This document shows, one piece after another, positions 7,234-19,061 of a stretch of DNA of 56,997 nt; positions within the stretch are counted from its first letter, which is position 1; each line of letters opens with the position of its first letter. The stretch is taken from the NCBI GenBank assembly GCA_946499885.1, contig CAMMTN010000012.1, positions 1 through 56,997 of the forward strand, read 5' to 3'. This DNA comes from an uncultured Clostridium sp. (GTDB lineage Bacteria; Bacillota; Clostridia; TANB77; CAG-508). The notes beneath the pieces were generated by a model. The model saw only the letters and a program-made list of their open reading frames with translations, searched no databases and was not told the origin of the DNA. The translations under genes and the position numbers were made by a program.

Positions 7234-9060
7234 ATTTCTTGGTTTATCTACATCTAATCCTTTAAATTTAGAAATATAGTATGAAAGTAATTGCATTGGT
7301 ATAATAGACAAAATTGGTGAAAGTAGCGGATTTGTTTCAGGTATATTTATTACATAATCAAAATGGCTATTCGTAAGTATTTGGTTTGTTATAACTAAAG
7401 TTTTAGCACCTCTTGTAATAACTTCTTGTAGATTACTAATCGATTTTTCTACTAAATTTGGATTTGTAATAATCCCTATTACAGTAACACCATTTTCTAT
7501 TAAAGCAATAGGTCCATGTTTTAATTCACCTGCTGCATAAGCTTCTGAGTGAATATATGAAATTTCCTTTAACTTTAAAGATCCCTCTAAGGCAACATTA
7601 TAATCCATGTTCCTTCCTAAGAAAAACATATCTTTTTCAGTATATATTTTTTGAGCAAACTCTTTTATTGGTTCTACATTATCTAATATTTTTTCTATTT
7701 TGGTTGGCAAATCAATCATATCAGTCTTTAGATTCAAAATTGTTTTTTCGTCTGAGCTTCCTAAAATTTCTGCAAAATACATTGCAAGGATAGCAATAAG
7801 TGCAACTTGAGATGTATATGCTTTAGTAGAAGCAACAGCAATTTCAGGACCAGCATGAGTATATATTGTATAATCTGCTTCTCTTGTAATAGAGCTTCCG
7901 ATTACATTAGATATAGCTAATGTTTTAGCTCCTTTTGACTTGGCAAGCTTTAGAGCGGCAATTGTATCAGCTGTTTCACCAGATTGGCTAATATATATAC
8001 ATAAAGTATGATTATCTACTATAGGGTCTCTATATCTAAATTCAGAAGCTATATCTACAGTTGCAGGTATTTTGCAAAGATTTTCTATTAAAGTTTTTCC
8101 AACTAATCCAGCATGCATTGCTGTTCCACAAGCTACTATATAGATGTTATTTATACTGCTTAAATATTCTTTAGAAATATCTATATCATCAAAAGAACAC
8201 TTTTCACCTAAACAAAATCTTGAACCTATTGTTTCTCTAATTGCAGTTGGTTGTTCAAAAATTTCTTTTAACATATAATCTTCAAATCCGCACTTATCAG
8301 CAGCATTTGCATCCCACTCAATATTTTTAATTGGTTTGCTATGTTCTATTAAAGAACTATCATAGAATTTTACTGTATCTTTAGAAATTACAGCAAATTC
8401 ATTATCATCTAAAAGATAAAAATCTTTTGTATATTTTAAAACTGCTGGAATATCAGATGCAATATAATTTTCTCCATTTCCTTTTCCTATTACTAAAGGA
8501 CTATCTTTTCTAACTACAATAACTTCATTAGGGCATATAGGGGAAATAGCTTCAATTGCATAACTTCCCTTTAAATCATTTACTGCAGATTTTACAGAAC
8601 CTAAAAACTTTTCTAAATTATCTTTTAAAATAGAAACTGGCCCATTTGTAAAATAGTAGTGAATTAAATTTGGAATAACTTCAGTATCTGTTTGAGATAA
8701 GAAAGTATATCCTTTTGAACTCAAAAATTCCTTAAGTTCCAAATAATTTTCAATAATTCCATTATGAACTACAGCAAAAGTATTACTATTGTCCATATGA
8801 GGATGAGAATTTTCCTTAGAAGGTTTTCCATGAGTAGCCCATCTTGTATGAGCAATACCAACTGTACCTACCAACTCATTTATTCCTTCTAAATTTTCTA
8901 AATTTTTAACTCTACCTTTATCTTTCATTACTTTTATTGCATCATTTTCAATAGTTGCAATTCCTGCTGAATCATATCCTCTGTATTCTAGGCTTAATAA
9001 TCCATCAATTAAAATTGGTGTAGCTTTTTTATTACCAATGTAACCTACAATTCCGCACAT
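7207..9060 (-). CDS. glmS: Glutamine-fructose-6-phosphate aminotransferase (617 aa)
   Basis: Makes glucosamine-6-phosphate from fructose-6-phosphate and glutamine, the entry step to peptidoglycan amino sugars. The N terminus MCGIVGYIG exposes the catalytic Cys after Met removal. The glutaminase domain (1-240, HTRWATHG) is followed by two SIS domains (about 290-430 and 460-600) with the SQSGETADT and sugar-binding loops. The C terminus LAKSVTVE is the family hallmark. The glmS ribozyme in its 5' leader (9095-9247) indicates feedback by glucosamine-6-phosphate. Confidence 0.97.
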   Translation of the reverse strand: MCGIVGYIGNKKATPILIDGLLSLEYRGYDSAGIATIENDAIKVMKDKGRVKNLENLEGINELVGTVGIAHTRWATHGKPSKENSHPHMDNSNTFAVVHNGIIENYLELKEFLSSKGYTFLSQTDTEVIPNLIHYYFTNGPVSILKDNLEKFLGSVKSAVNDLKGSYAIEAISPICPNEVIVVRKDSPLVIGKGNGENYIASDIPAVLKYTKDFYLLDDNEFAVISKDTVKFYDSSLIEHSKPIKNIEWDANAADKCGFEDYMLKEIFEQPTAIRETIGSRFCLGEKCSFDDIDISKEYLSSINNIYIVACGTAMHAGLVGKTLIENLCKIPATVDIASEFRYRDPIVDNHTLCIYISQSGETADTIAALKLAKSKGAKTLAISNVIGSSITREADYTIYTHAGPEIAVASTKAYTSQVALIAILAMYFAEILGSSDEKTILNLKTDMIDLPTKIEKILDNVEPIKEFAQKIYTEKDMFFLGRNMDYNVALEGSLKLKEISYIHSEAYAAGELKHGPIALIENGVTVIGIITNPNLVEKSISNLQEVITRGAKTLVITNQILTNSHFDYVINIPETNPLLSPILSIIPMQLLSYYISKFKGLDVDKPRNLAKSVTVE

Positions 9061-9094
9061 AAAAATAACCTCCTTAAAATTTAAGAAAGCATTA

Positions 9095-9247
9095 CAAACA
9101 AAGATTACTCTATTAGCTTTGTTTACTAATATTACTATTAGGCTTTAACTAATATTTATGGCAGTAATCTAATGCCAAGAAACCATCCGCCGAATTTTTC
9201 GATAAGTTTCTTCCTCGTCAACGTATATATTACGTCCAGGCGCTTTA
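9095..9247 (-). ncRNA. glmS ribozyme/riboswitch
   Basis: The minus strand contains the conserved core: AGCGCCTGGAC at the cleavage end (9234-9244), GTTGACGAGGA, TTCGGCGGATGG, and the P3/P4-type helices before the glmS ribosome-binding site. Cleavage is expected between 9244 and 9243, 5' of GCGCC. Known function: self-cleavage with glucosamine-6-phosphate as cofactor, destabilising glmS mRNA. Confidence 0.95.
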
Positions 9248-9335
9248 AAAAATATAGTTTGTATTTGTAAAGCTTTTCTTTTATGAATAGTATATTACTA
9301 TAAAAAATAAATTGTGTCAAATTTTTTTAAAATAC

Positions 9336-9364
9336 TTGTAAAAAGTATAAATTTATGCTAAAAT
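9336..9364 (+). promoter_or_regulatory. Promoter of rpsF-ssb-rpsR
   Basis: TTGTAA (9336-9341) and TAAAAT (9359-9364) are 17 nt apart. The 5' leader then runs for about 80 nt to rpsF. Confidence 0.65.
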
Positions 9365-9374
9365 ATTACTGTTA

Positions 9375-9396
9375 AAAAATAGCATTTGCTATTTTT
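9375..9396 (+). promoter_or_regulatory. Terminator-like hairpin in the rpsF leader
   Basis: AAAAATAGCA pairs with TGCTATTTTT across a very short loop, immediately after the promoter and before rpsF. It resembles an attenuator; autoregulatory S6:S18 leaders are known upstream of rpsF, but I do not see enough consensus to name it as one. Confidence 0.4.
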
Positions 9397-9452
9397 CCTT
9401 ACTTATGACATAAAAGTTCATAGGTTATATATCCATAAGGAGGTGAAGAGTA

Positions 9453-9731
9453 ATGAATAAATACGAAAGTGTTGTCATTATTAATCCAAATGTTGAGGAA
9501 ACAGCTTTAAAAGCATTAATAGAAAGATTTTCAACATTAATTAATACTGATGGAAAAGTAGAGCAAGTTAATGAATTAGGCAAAAAGAGATTAGCTTATG
9601 AAATAAAGAAAAACAAAGAAGGATACTATGTAGTATATGACTTTGAAGCTAAGCCAAGCTTAATTGCAGAACTTGAAAGAAACTACAGAATTACTGATGA
9701 AGTAATTAAATTTATAGTAGTAAAAAAATAA
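9453..9731 (+). CDS. rpsF: 30S ribosomal protein S6
   Basis: A 92-aa protein of the small ribosomal subunit platform that partners S18. MNKYESVVIINPNVEE at the N terminus, KKRLAYEIKKNKEGYYVVYDF and the C-terminal TDEVIKFIVVKK are typical of bacterial S6. The ribosome-binding site AAGGAGGTG is strong. First gene of the conserved rpsF-ssb-rpsR operon. Confidence 0.96.
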   Translation: MNKYESVVIINPNVEETALKALIERFSTLINTDGKVEQVNELGKKRLAYEIKKNKEGYYVVYDFEAKPSLIAELERNYRITDEVIKFIVVKK

Positions 9732-9779
9732 TATTTACTATAGGGGGCCTTTAAAAAAGAAAGGTAAAAGGTGTAAAAA

Positions 9780-10208
9780 ATGAACAAAGTAATTTTGATG
9801 GGAAGATTAACAAGAGATCCAGAAGTAAGATACACTCAAACAAGTAATACATTAGTTGCTTCATTTAGTTTAGCAGTTAATAGAAGATTTGTAAGACAAG
9901 GTGAAGAAAGACAAGCAGACTTTATAAACATAGTTGCTTGGGGCAAAACAGGAGAGTTTTGCAGTAAATATTTTAAAAAAGGTCAACAAGTAGGAATAAT
10001 AGGAAGAATTCAAACAAGAACATGGGATGATGACCAAGGTCAAAAACATTATGTTACAGAAGTTATAGCAGAAGAAACATATTTTGCAGATAGTAAAAGA
10101 GATGGCGATAGCGGAGTTTCAAGCTTTGATGCAACATTTGGTGCAATGCCAAATATGGGAGAAAGTTCTGATTTTGAAATATCTTCAGGAGATGATTTAC
10201 CATTCTAA
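9780..10208 (+). CDS. ssb: Single-stranded DNA-binding protein
   Basis: The OB-fold core (about residues 1-105) begins MNKVILMGRLTRDPEVRYTQ and contains FSLAVNRRF, DFINIVAWGKTGEFCSKYFKKGQ and GRIQTRTW, all standard for bacterial SSB. The C terminus ends SSGDDLPF, the acidic tip that recruits replication and repair partners. The linker is short (142 aa total). It lies between rpsF and rpsR as in most Firmicutes. Confidence 0.96.
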   Translation: MNKVILMGRLTRDPEVRYTQTSNTLVASFSLAVNRRFVRQGEERQADFINIVAWGKTGEFCSKYFKKGQQVGIIGRIQTRTWDDDQGQKHYVTEVIAEETYFADSKRDGDSGVSSFDATFGAMPNMGESSDFEISSGDDLPF

Positions 10209-10268
10209 ATAAAATTTTAGAAAACTACTTAAACCTTATATTTAGTCAGAAGATAGGGGGTAAGAATA

Positions 10269-10553
10269 ATGGCTGACAATAAGAAAAATAAAAGAAATAA
10301 TAGAAATAACAATGCTGATAATGATTACAATCCAAAATTTAGAAAAATAAGAAAAAAAGTATGTCCTTTATGTGCAAATAAAGACATGGTATTAGATTAT
10401 AAAAATGCAGAACAAATAAGAAAATTTGTTAATGATAAAGGAAAAATACTTCCAAGAAGAGCAACAGGAGCTTGTGCAAAACATCAAAGAGATATAACAT
10501 TAGCAGTAAAAAGAGCAAGACAAATAGCAGTATTACCATATACAGCTGAATAA
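10269..10553 (+). CDS. rpsR: 30S ribosomal protein S18
   Basis: A 94-aa ribosomal protein with an Asn/Lys-rich N-terminal extension. The core CPLCANKDMVLDYKNAEQIRKF and GKILPRRATGACAKHQRDITLAVKRARQIA is diagnostic. The Cys residues of CPLC plus ACAKH suggest the zinc-binding variant of S18. It is the last gene of the operon and is followed by a strong terminator. Confidence 0.96.
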   Translation: MADNKKNKRNNRNNNADNDYNPKFRKIRKKVCPLCANKDMVLDYKNAEQIRKFVNDKGKILPRRATGACAKHQRDITLAVKRARQIAVLPYTAE

Positions 10554-10558
10554 TAAGA

Positions 10559-10596
10559 AAACTTGAGCAAAGAATTATTTTGTTCAAGTTTTTTTG
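10559..10596 (+). terminator. Terminator after rpsR
   Basis: AACTTGAGCAAA pairs with TTTTGTTCAAGTT (one G-U pair) and is followed by seven T residues. Confidence 0.85.
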
Positions 10597-10665
10597 TGTA
10601 AATAACAGTTTAAAAATACACCAAAATGCAAATAATATATACATATAAAGGAGAGTAATGTATAT

Positions 10666-11518
10666 ATGAAAATCGGTGTAGCTTTGTCTGGAGGAGGAGC
10701 AAGAGGTTTAGCACATGCAGGAGTACTTAAAGCTTTAGAAGAAAATGGAATAAAAATTGATGTTATAGGTGGAACAAGTGCTGGAAGCATGGTTGCAAGC
10801 TTATATGCAATGGGATATAATCCAGATGAAATATTTGATAGTTTTGTGAATAATTATAGCAAAATAATTGGAGGAAAAAACTTTTCGCTATTTAATGGAA
10901 TAAAAAATTTTATAAGTAAAGATATATGTGGTTTAAAAAAAAGGTGAAAATATAGAAGGAGTATTTAATTTGCTAGCTAAAAATAAAAATATTGATGTTA
11001 TAAGCAATATAAAAATGCCACTAGTAATTCCAACAGTAGATATTAAAGATTCAAAGGAATATATTTTTACAAACAATATTCCACAAAATGAAAATAATTG
11101 TTATAAAAAATATATTACAGATATAGGTATTGGAGAAGCGGTAAGAGCTAGCAGTAGTTTTCCAGCTGTATTTAATTTATGTACAATACAAAAGCATGCT
11201 TTTATAGATGGGGGAGCATTAGATAATATTCCTGTAGAAGAAGTAAGAAAACAAGGTGCAGATAAAGTACTTGCAGTAAAATTTGAAGAAGATAAGATTG
11301 ACGAAAATAGTAATATGATGGATATTGTAATGAAAACAATAGATATAATGGGAAGCAAAATTGCAGAGAAAAATTTAGAAAAAAGTGATTATGTGTTAAA
11401 TATAAATACAGAAAAAATGGGACTTTTAGAAATAAAAAATATGGAAAGATGTTTTGAATACGGTTATGAAGCAGTAAAAATGAATATAGAAGAAATAAAA
11501 AAAGCATTGCAAGAATGA
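10666..11518 (+). pseudogene. Patatin-like phospholipase, frameshifted at a poly-A tract
   Basis: Two frames together make one patatin-family serine esterase. The first (10666-10947) has the oxyanion loop [11 protein letters not shown] and the nucleophile elbow GTSAGS; the second (10970-11518 and its upstream continuation) has the catalytic Asp motif DGGALDNIP. Between them is an A8 run (10935-10942). Seven As would read [17 protein letters not shown] and rejoin the halves exactly. The catalytic Ser and Asp are on different sides of the break. Possible causes are sequencing error, genuine mutation, or phase variation by slippage. Substrate unknown; probably a cytoplasmic lipid hydrolase. Confidence 0.8.
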
Positions 11519-11572
11519 AAAAAAAATGTTATTATTGTATAAGTTATGTAATTATTAAAGGGGAATTTGTAA

Positions 11573-12475
11573 ATGAACAAATACATAAAATATATAATAG
11601 TAGCAGTTATATTTTTAGTTATTATTGTAACATTAGTAATTTTAAATATAAATAAAAAAAATAAAGATAAAGAAAATGATGCAAAAACAAAAATAGTTAC
11701 ATCATTTTATCCAATGTATATTATAGCAGAGAATCTATTAGACGGTGCAAATAATACCGAGCTTATTAATATGGCAGATTTAAATGTAGGCTGTTTGCAT
11801 GATTATACATTAACTACAGAAGATATGAAAAAAGTAGAAAATGCAGATATTTTTATTGTAAACGGACTTGGAATGGAAAACTTTTTAGATAAAGTTATAA
11901 GTTCAAATGAAGATATGTATATAATAGATTCAAGTACAAATATACAAAATTTAATAAAAGAAGAAAATGAAACAAATCCACATATTTGGACAAGTATAGA
12001 TAATTATATTTTACAGGTAAAAAATATTTCAAAGGAATTACAAAATAAAGATACTTCAAATGCACAAATATATAAGGAAAATGAAGAAAAATACATAGAA
12101 AAATTAGAAAACTTAAAAGAAGAATATTTAGAAGAATTAAAAAAATTAGAAGGACAAAAAGCAATAATATTAAATGAATCATTTGAATATCTTGCTCAAG
12201 AATTAAAAATAGAAGCGACAACAATAAAAACAGACCATGAAGAAAGTACTTTATCAGCAGAAACATTAAAGAATATAATAGATAAAGCAAAAAAAGAAAA
12301 TATTAAAATAATAATAATTGGCAAAAATGATAATAAATCAAATGCAGAAATAATAGCAAATGAAACAGGAGCAGAAGTATATGAATTAAATTCTGGACTA
12401 ACAGGAAGTTTAGATAAAGATGCATATATAAAAGCTATAGAGGAAAATCTTTGTCGCGTTTGGGACAGGCCCTAA
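11573..12475 (+). CDS. Metal ABC transporter substrate-binding protein (ZnuA/AdcA-like)
   Basis: Binds Zn2+ or Mn2+ outside the membrane and delivers it to the permease encoded downstream. One N-terminal transmembrane helix (residues 7-27) anchors it; there is no lipobox Cys. The SBP_bac_9 fold is shown by VTSFYPMYIIAENL, LHDYTLT (metal His), NGLGMENFLDK, ETNPHIWTS (metal His) and the long charged helix of residues 160-195. The position usually holding the third His reads LNESFEYL, so metal choice is uncertain. The final residues LCRVWDRP and the TAA stop are encoded by the palindrome at 12450-12520. Confidence 0.82.
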   Translation: MNKYIKYIIVAVIFLVIIVTLVILNINKKNKDKENDAKTKIVTSFYPMYIIAENLLDGANNTELINMADLNVGCLHDYTLTTEDMKKVENADIFIVNGLGMENFLDKVISSNEDMYIIDSSTNIQNLIKEENETNPHIWTSIDNYILQVKNISKELQNKDTSNAQIYKENEEKYIEKLENLKEEYLEELKKLEGQKAIILNESFEYLAQELKIEATTIKTDHEESTLSAETLKNIIDKAKKENIKIIIIGKNDNKSNAEIIANETGAEVYELNSGLTGSLDKDAYIKAIEENLCRVWDRP

Positions 12476-12520
12476 TGCGACAAAAAGTGTCGCATTAGGG
12501 CCTGTCCCAAACGCGACAAA
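12450..12520. repeat. REP-like element, family 2 (znuA-znuC): perfect 33-bp hairpin
   Basis: Arms 12450-12482 and 12488-12520 are perfect reverse complements with a 5-nt loop. The arm begins TTTGTCGCGTTTGGGACAGG and ends CCCTAATGCGACA. It supplies the stop of the binding-protein gene and ends directly at the ribosome-binding site GGAGGC of the ATPase gene. Confidence 0.9.
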
Positions 12521-12531
12521 GGAGGCAAAGT

Positions 12532-13260
12532 ATGGAGAAAGCTTGTGGTTTGCACTGTACAAAAATTAATAATATTGGAGTTAAAATTGGAAACGATGAG
12601 ATTTTAAAAAATGTAAATATACATATTCATTGTGGAGAATTAACTGTAATTATTGGAAGAAATGGTGCAGGAAAAAGTACATTACTTAAAGCTATTTTAG
12701 GAGAAATTGAACATACAGGAGATATTACATTTGTTGATCAAAAGGATAATATTACTAAAAAAATAAAAATTGGATATGTACCACAAAGTATAAATGTAGA
12801 AAAGCACATGCCTACAACTGTATATGATTTGTTTGCTTCTAGTATTACACATATACCAGTATTTTTAAAAAAAGATAAAAAGATATATAATGAAATTAAA
12901 GAACATTTAAAAATATTTGGAGCAGATTCACTTATAGATAAAAGTATAGGAGATTTATCTGGTGGAGAATTGCAAAGAGTTCTCATAGCCATTGCAACAA
13001 AGCCAACACCTAATTTACTTATTTTAGACGAACCAGTTTCAGGAATAGACAGAAATGGAATAAAAGATTTTTACAATATTATAAGTAAATTAAAAACAGA
13101 ATATGATATGTCTATTATACTTGTATCACATGACTTGGATTTAGCAAGTAAATATGCAGACAAGGTTATTTTACTAGATAAAGAAGTAATAAAAGAAGGA
13201 AAACCAGAAGATGTTTTTAAGAGTTTAGAATTTAGAAATAGGTTTGGAGAATTAGCATAA
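12532..13260 (+). CDS. Metal ABC transporter ATP-binding protein (ZnuC-like)
   Basis: Cytoplasmic ATPase of the zinc/manganese importer. Walker A is GRNGAGKST (about residues 43-51), the Q-loop is VPQSINVEKHMP, the signature LSGGELQRV, Walker B LLILDEPVSGID and the H-loop SHDLD. At 242 aa it has normal length. The Walker B partner PVSGID is typical of the Mn/Zn type. It starts 11 nt after the long hairpin, so translation may be affected by that structure. The permease follows 15 nt later. Confidence 0.9.
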   Translation: MEKACGLHCTKINNIGVKIGNDEILKNVNIHIHCGELTVIIGRNGAGKSTLLKAILGEIEHTGDITFVDQKDNITKKIKIGYVPQSINVEKHMPTTVYDLFASSITHIPVFLKKDKKIYNEIKEHLKIFGADSLIDKSIGDLSGGELQRVLIAIATKPTPNLLILDEPVSGIDRNGIKDFYNIISKLKTEYDMSIILVSHDLDLASKYADKVILLDKEVIKEGKPEDVFKSLEFRNRFGELA

Positions 13261-13275
13261 AAATATGGGGGAAAA

Positions 13276-14122
13276 ATGGAAATAATAGATAGTATATTAG
13301 AAGTAATATTACCTTTTGAATTTATTAATTATGAATTTATGAAAAATGCTATAATTGCTATAATTTTAATATCACCAATTTTTGCAATATTAGGAACAAT
13401 GATAGTAAATAATAAAATGGCATTTTTCTCAGATGCATTAGGACATTCGGCACTAACAGGAATAGCAATTCGGAAGTTTAATAGGAATAAGTAATCTAAA
13501 TATAGGAATGATAATATTTGCAATAGGTTTTGCGCTTTTATTAAATTGGGTAAAAAATAAAACAACCTACAGCTCAGATACAATAATAAGTGTATTTTCA
13601 TCAATTGCAATTGCTTTAGGACTTGCAATACTAGCACAAACAGGTAGTTTTAATCAGTATTCAAGTTATTTAGTAGGGGATATTTTAAGTATAACAGATT
13701 CAGAGATATTATATGTATTTCTAATTGCAATAGTTGTATTAGTATTTTGGTACTTTACATTTAATAAATTACACTTAATAAGTATAAATTCAACACTTGC
13801 AAAAAGTAAAGGTGTAAAAATTAAAAAAATAGATAATATTTTTGCTGTACTAATTGCAATTGTAGTTATGATTTCTATTAGATGGATAGGAATATTACTA
13901 ATAAATTCACTACTTATTTTGCCAGCAGCATCAAGTAGGAATATTGCAAAAAATATGAGATTGTATCATTTATATGCAGTGCTATTTTCAGTATTTTCAG
14001 GAATAGCAGGACTTATTTTATCATATTACTTTAATATACCAACAGGACCAATGATAGTAATATTATCTGGTGGAATTTACTTTATAACTCTAGCTATAAA
14101 AGATAAAATAAAAGGGAAATAA
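13276..14122 (+). pseudogene. Metal ABC transporter permease (ZnuB-like), frameshifted in this sequence
   Basis: The ABC-3 type permease with about eight transmembrane helices is split. The first part ends after GHSALTGIAI; the second resumes with GMIIFAIGFALLLNW and runs through the conserved helices to LAIKDKIKGK. One extra C at about 13471 (ATTCGGAAG where ATTGGAAG would read Ile-Gly-Ser) fully explains the break: without it the protein reads GIAIGSLIGISNLNIGMIIF. Since the ATPase and binding protein are intact, a sequencing error is a strong possibility; if real, the transporter is non-functional. Confidence 0.85.
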
Positions 14123-14168
14123 AAATAGAATAAATAATAATTTGCTTATATAGATAGGAGGAAATATT

Positions 14169-15173
14169 ATGGAAAAGAAAAAATTTTTAACAGGGGATAG
14201 ACCAACAGGAAGGTTACATATAGGGCATTATTTTGGCTCACTTGCAAATAGAGTAGAAATGCAGAATTCTGGTGAATATGACCCACATATTTTAATTGCA
14301 GATGTGCAAGCATTAACAGATAATTTTAATAATCCAGAAAAGGTTAGAAAGAACATAAGAGAAGTTATGCTCGATTATTTATCAATAGGTATAGATCCAA
14401 ATAAAACTACAATTATAATACAATCAATGGTGCCAGAAATAGCGGAATTAACAGTTTTTTATTCTAATTTGGTTACAATTGCTCGCTTGGAAAGAAATCC
14501 TACAGTAAAAACAGAAATTGCACAAAAGAAAGAATTATTTGGAGAAAGTGTTACTTATGGATTTTTAGGTTATCCAGTAAGCCAAGCAGCCGATATAACA
14601 GCTTTTGAAGGAGCATATGTTCCAGTAGGAGAGGATCAACTTCCTTTAATAGAACAATGTAGAGAGATTGTAAGAAAATTTAATAGTATATATGGTGAAG
14701 TTTTAACAGAGCCAGAAGCGGTATTATCTTCTGCAAAAAGAATAAAAGGATTAGATGGAAATGAGAAGATGGGTAAATCCCTAGGAAATGCTATATATCT
14801 TTCAGATACACCGGAAGAAATAACTAAAAAAGTTATGAGCGCAGTAACAGATCCTAATAGAATAAGAAAAGATGATAAAGGAAATCCAGATGTATGTATG
14901 GTTTCATATTATCATAATTTATTTACAGATAAAGATGAATGTAAAAAAATATGCGAAGAATGTAAAAAAGGTGTAAGAGGTTGTGTTGCATGTAAAAAAG
15001 AACTTTCAAATAATATTATTGGATTTTTAGAACCAATGAGAGAAAAAAGAAAGTACTATGAAGAAAGACCAGAATTAGTAAATAAATTATTAATTGAAGG
15101 AACTGAAAAAGGAAGAAAAGTTGCAAAAGAGACAATGAAGAAAGTAAAGAAGGCAATGAGATTAGATTATTTT

Positions 15174-15197
<24 letters not shown>
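14169..15197 (+). CDS. trpS: Tryptophanyl-tRNA synthetase
   Basis: Class Ic synthetase charging tRNA-Trp. TGDRPTGRLHIGHYFGSL holds the HIGH motif near residue 18; GNEKMGKSLGNAI holds the KMSKS-like signature near 195. Family marks PVGEDQLPLIEQCREI and DPNRIRKDD are present. The CKKICEECKKGVRGCVACKKEL block is a Cys-rich segment seen in some clostridial TrpRS. The natural end KAMRLDYF is extended by VNFRDVP, whose codons and stop come from the inserted repeat at 15174-15306. No T-box precedes it. Confidence 0.95.
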
Positions 15198-16591
<1,394 letters not shown>

Positions 16592-16592
16592 A

Positions 16593-16634
16593 AAAAAAGT
16601 CAAACAAAACACAAAAATTTGTTTGACTTTTTTG
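16593..16634 (+). terminator. Terminator after obgE
   Basis: AAAAAGTCAAAC pairs with GTTTGACTTTTTT across a short AT-rich loop. Confidence 0.8.
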
Positions 16635-16688
16635 TTTGTTTATGTTACTATTATTAAAGAATTAAAATGAATGTGGAGGGGTGTGTAA

Positions 16689-17381
16689 ATGCCAGAAGAA
16701 AAAAAGAGAAGGGGAAGAAAAAGGAATACAGAAGCATTAACAGTTAGACAAAAACAAATTTTAAGATATATAACAAAGCAAATATCAGAAAATGGATATG
16801 CTCCATCTGTAAGAGAAATCGGAAAAGCAGTAGGACTTAGTTCAACTGCTACAGTACATTGCTATATTAAAAGACTAGAAGAACTAGGGTATATAAGAAA
16901 GGAAAATCAAAAAGGTAGGACTTTAAGGATTCTAAAAAAAGAAGATGATTTATATAATCCAAAAAAAATCGGAAAAGAACCATCAAAGCCATATTTTTAT
17001 AAAAAAGAAATGGTAGATGTTCCAGTAGTAGGAAAAATAACAGCAGGTGCACCTATACTTGCTGTTGAGAATGTTACAGATACTATTCCTATACCACTTG
17101 ACTTTGTTGGAAATAGTCAAAGCTTTATGCTTGTAGTTAGAGGGGAAAGTATGATAGAAGCTGGAATATTAGATGGAGATATGATTCTAGTAAGAAGGCA
17201 AAATGTGGCTGAAAATGGTCAAATAATAGTAGCTTTGATAGATGATGAAGCAACAGTAAAAACATTTTATAAAGAAAAAGATTATATAAGACTACAACCT
17301 GAAAATAGTAGTATGGATCCAATAATAGTACCAGATTGTATAATTTTAGGTAAAGTTATAGGTGTATTTAGAAAAATGTAA
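16689..17381 (+). CDS. lexA: LexA repressor
   Basis: SOS regulator of 230 aa. After a basic N-terminal extension ([11 protein letters not shown]) comes the winged HTH (about 18-80: [41 protein letters not shown]). The autocleavage site is the Ala-Gly in KITAGAP. The catalytic Ser lies in [10 protein letters not shown] and the Lys in [16 protein letters not shown] precedes ATG. I did not find a clear LexA operator in the 50 nt upstream. Confidence 0.95.
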   Translation: MPEEKKRRGRKRNTEALTVRQKQILRYITKQISENGYAPSVREIGKAVGLSSTATVHCYIKRLEELGYIRKENQKGRTLRILKKEDDLYNPKKIGKEPSKPYFYKKEMVDVPVVGKITAGAPILAVENVTDTIPIPLDFVGNSQSFMLVVRGESMIEAGILDGDMILVRRQNVAENGQIIVALIDDEATVKTFYKEKDYIRLQPENSSMDPIIVPDCIILGKVIGVFRKM

Positions 17382-17402
17382 AATAAGAAGGGAATGAGTA
17401 AA

Positions 17403-17819
17403 ATGAGTTATGATGATTTCTGGTTTATAGATACTAGAGTGCAAACAACTAATTTAAAGAGATGGCTCATTTGGTTTATAGTATTATTTGCATTTGTAAC
17501 AGTTGGAAGTATAATGGCTATAAAGACAATGTATCATGATATTAAGATATATGAAATACAAGATACAAATCCAACTATTATAGTAAATGAAGCAAAAGCT
17601 ACAAATGTAAATGGATATATAAAGGGAGAAGCAAAAAATGAAACAGAGACAGAAATAAGTAATAAAAAAATATGTTTTATATTATTTAATAAAAATAATG
17701 AAAATATTGGAATAGAATATTTAGATATAGGAAACATACAAGCAGGAGAATCTAAAACTTATGAATTAGAATTTAAAAGAAATAATGTAGATAGATTTAT
17801 TATAACTGTTATTGAATAA
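17403..17819 (+). CDS. Membrane-anchored FxLYD-like hypothetical protein
   Basis: A 138-aa protein with one transmembrane helix near residues 24-45 (WLIWFIVLFAFVTVGSIMAI) and an extracytoplasmic part of about 90 residues resembling an immunoglobulin-like/FxLYD fold (NGYIKGEAKNETETEISNKK, IGNIQAGESKTYELEF). Function unknown. ATG 17403 is chosen because AAGGGA lies 7-9 nt upstream; the in-frame ATG at 17394 overlaps that site. It sits 12-21 nt after lexA and may be co-transcribed. Confidence 0.7.
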   Translation: MSYDDFWFIDTRVQTTNLKRWLIWFIVLFAFVTVGSIMAIKTMYHDIKIYEIQDTNPTIIVNEAKATNVNGYIKGEAKNETETEISNKKICFILFNKNNENIGIEYLDIGNIQAGESKTYELEFKRNNVDRFIITVIE

Positions 17820-17831
17820 TAATGTATAAAT

Positions 17832-17878
17832 AAAACAACCTTATAGTATAATATAAATATACAATAAGGTTGTTTTAT
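17832..17878 (+). terminator. Terminator after the lexA unit
   Basis: AAAACAACCTTAT pairs perfectly with ATAAGGTTGTTTT. Confidence 0.8.
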
Positions 17879-17905
17879 AAAATTTTATAAAATTTACAAA
17901 AGTAT

Positions 17906-17934
17906 TTGATATTTTATTATAAATGTAATATAAT
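17906..17934 (+). promoter_or_regulatory. Promoter of mreB
   Basis: TTGATA (17906-17911) and TATAAT (17929-17934) with a 17-nt spacer; mreB starts 57 nt later. Confidence 0.7.
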
Positions 17935-17975
17935 TGTAACACAATTGTAATATAAATGAAATATTTAAAAATTGA

Positions 17976-18990
<1,015 letters not shown>

Positions 18991-19005
18991 AAATCATACT
19001 TGCAT

Positions 19006-19040
19006 AATTCAACAATAAATTATATAATTGTCATTGAATT
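19006..19040. promoter_or_regulatory. Imperfect dyad upstream of the TetR gene
   Basis: AATTCAA at 19006-19012 and TTGAATT at 19034-19040 are symmetric about 19023, with further matching bases inside. It lies 22 nt before the TetR-family start and is a plausible autoregulatory operator. Confidence 0.35.
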
Positions 19041-19061
19041 AAATAATAAAAGGTGAAGTAT

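Noticed and set aside
10935-10942. Programmed ribosomal frameshift in the patatin gene
   Set aside because: Restoring the frame needs loss of one A (a +1 shift); no clear stimulatory structure or stop-adjacent Shine-Dalgarno-like context is visible, so error or slippage is more likely.
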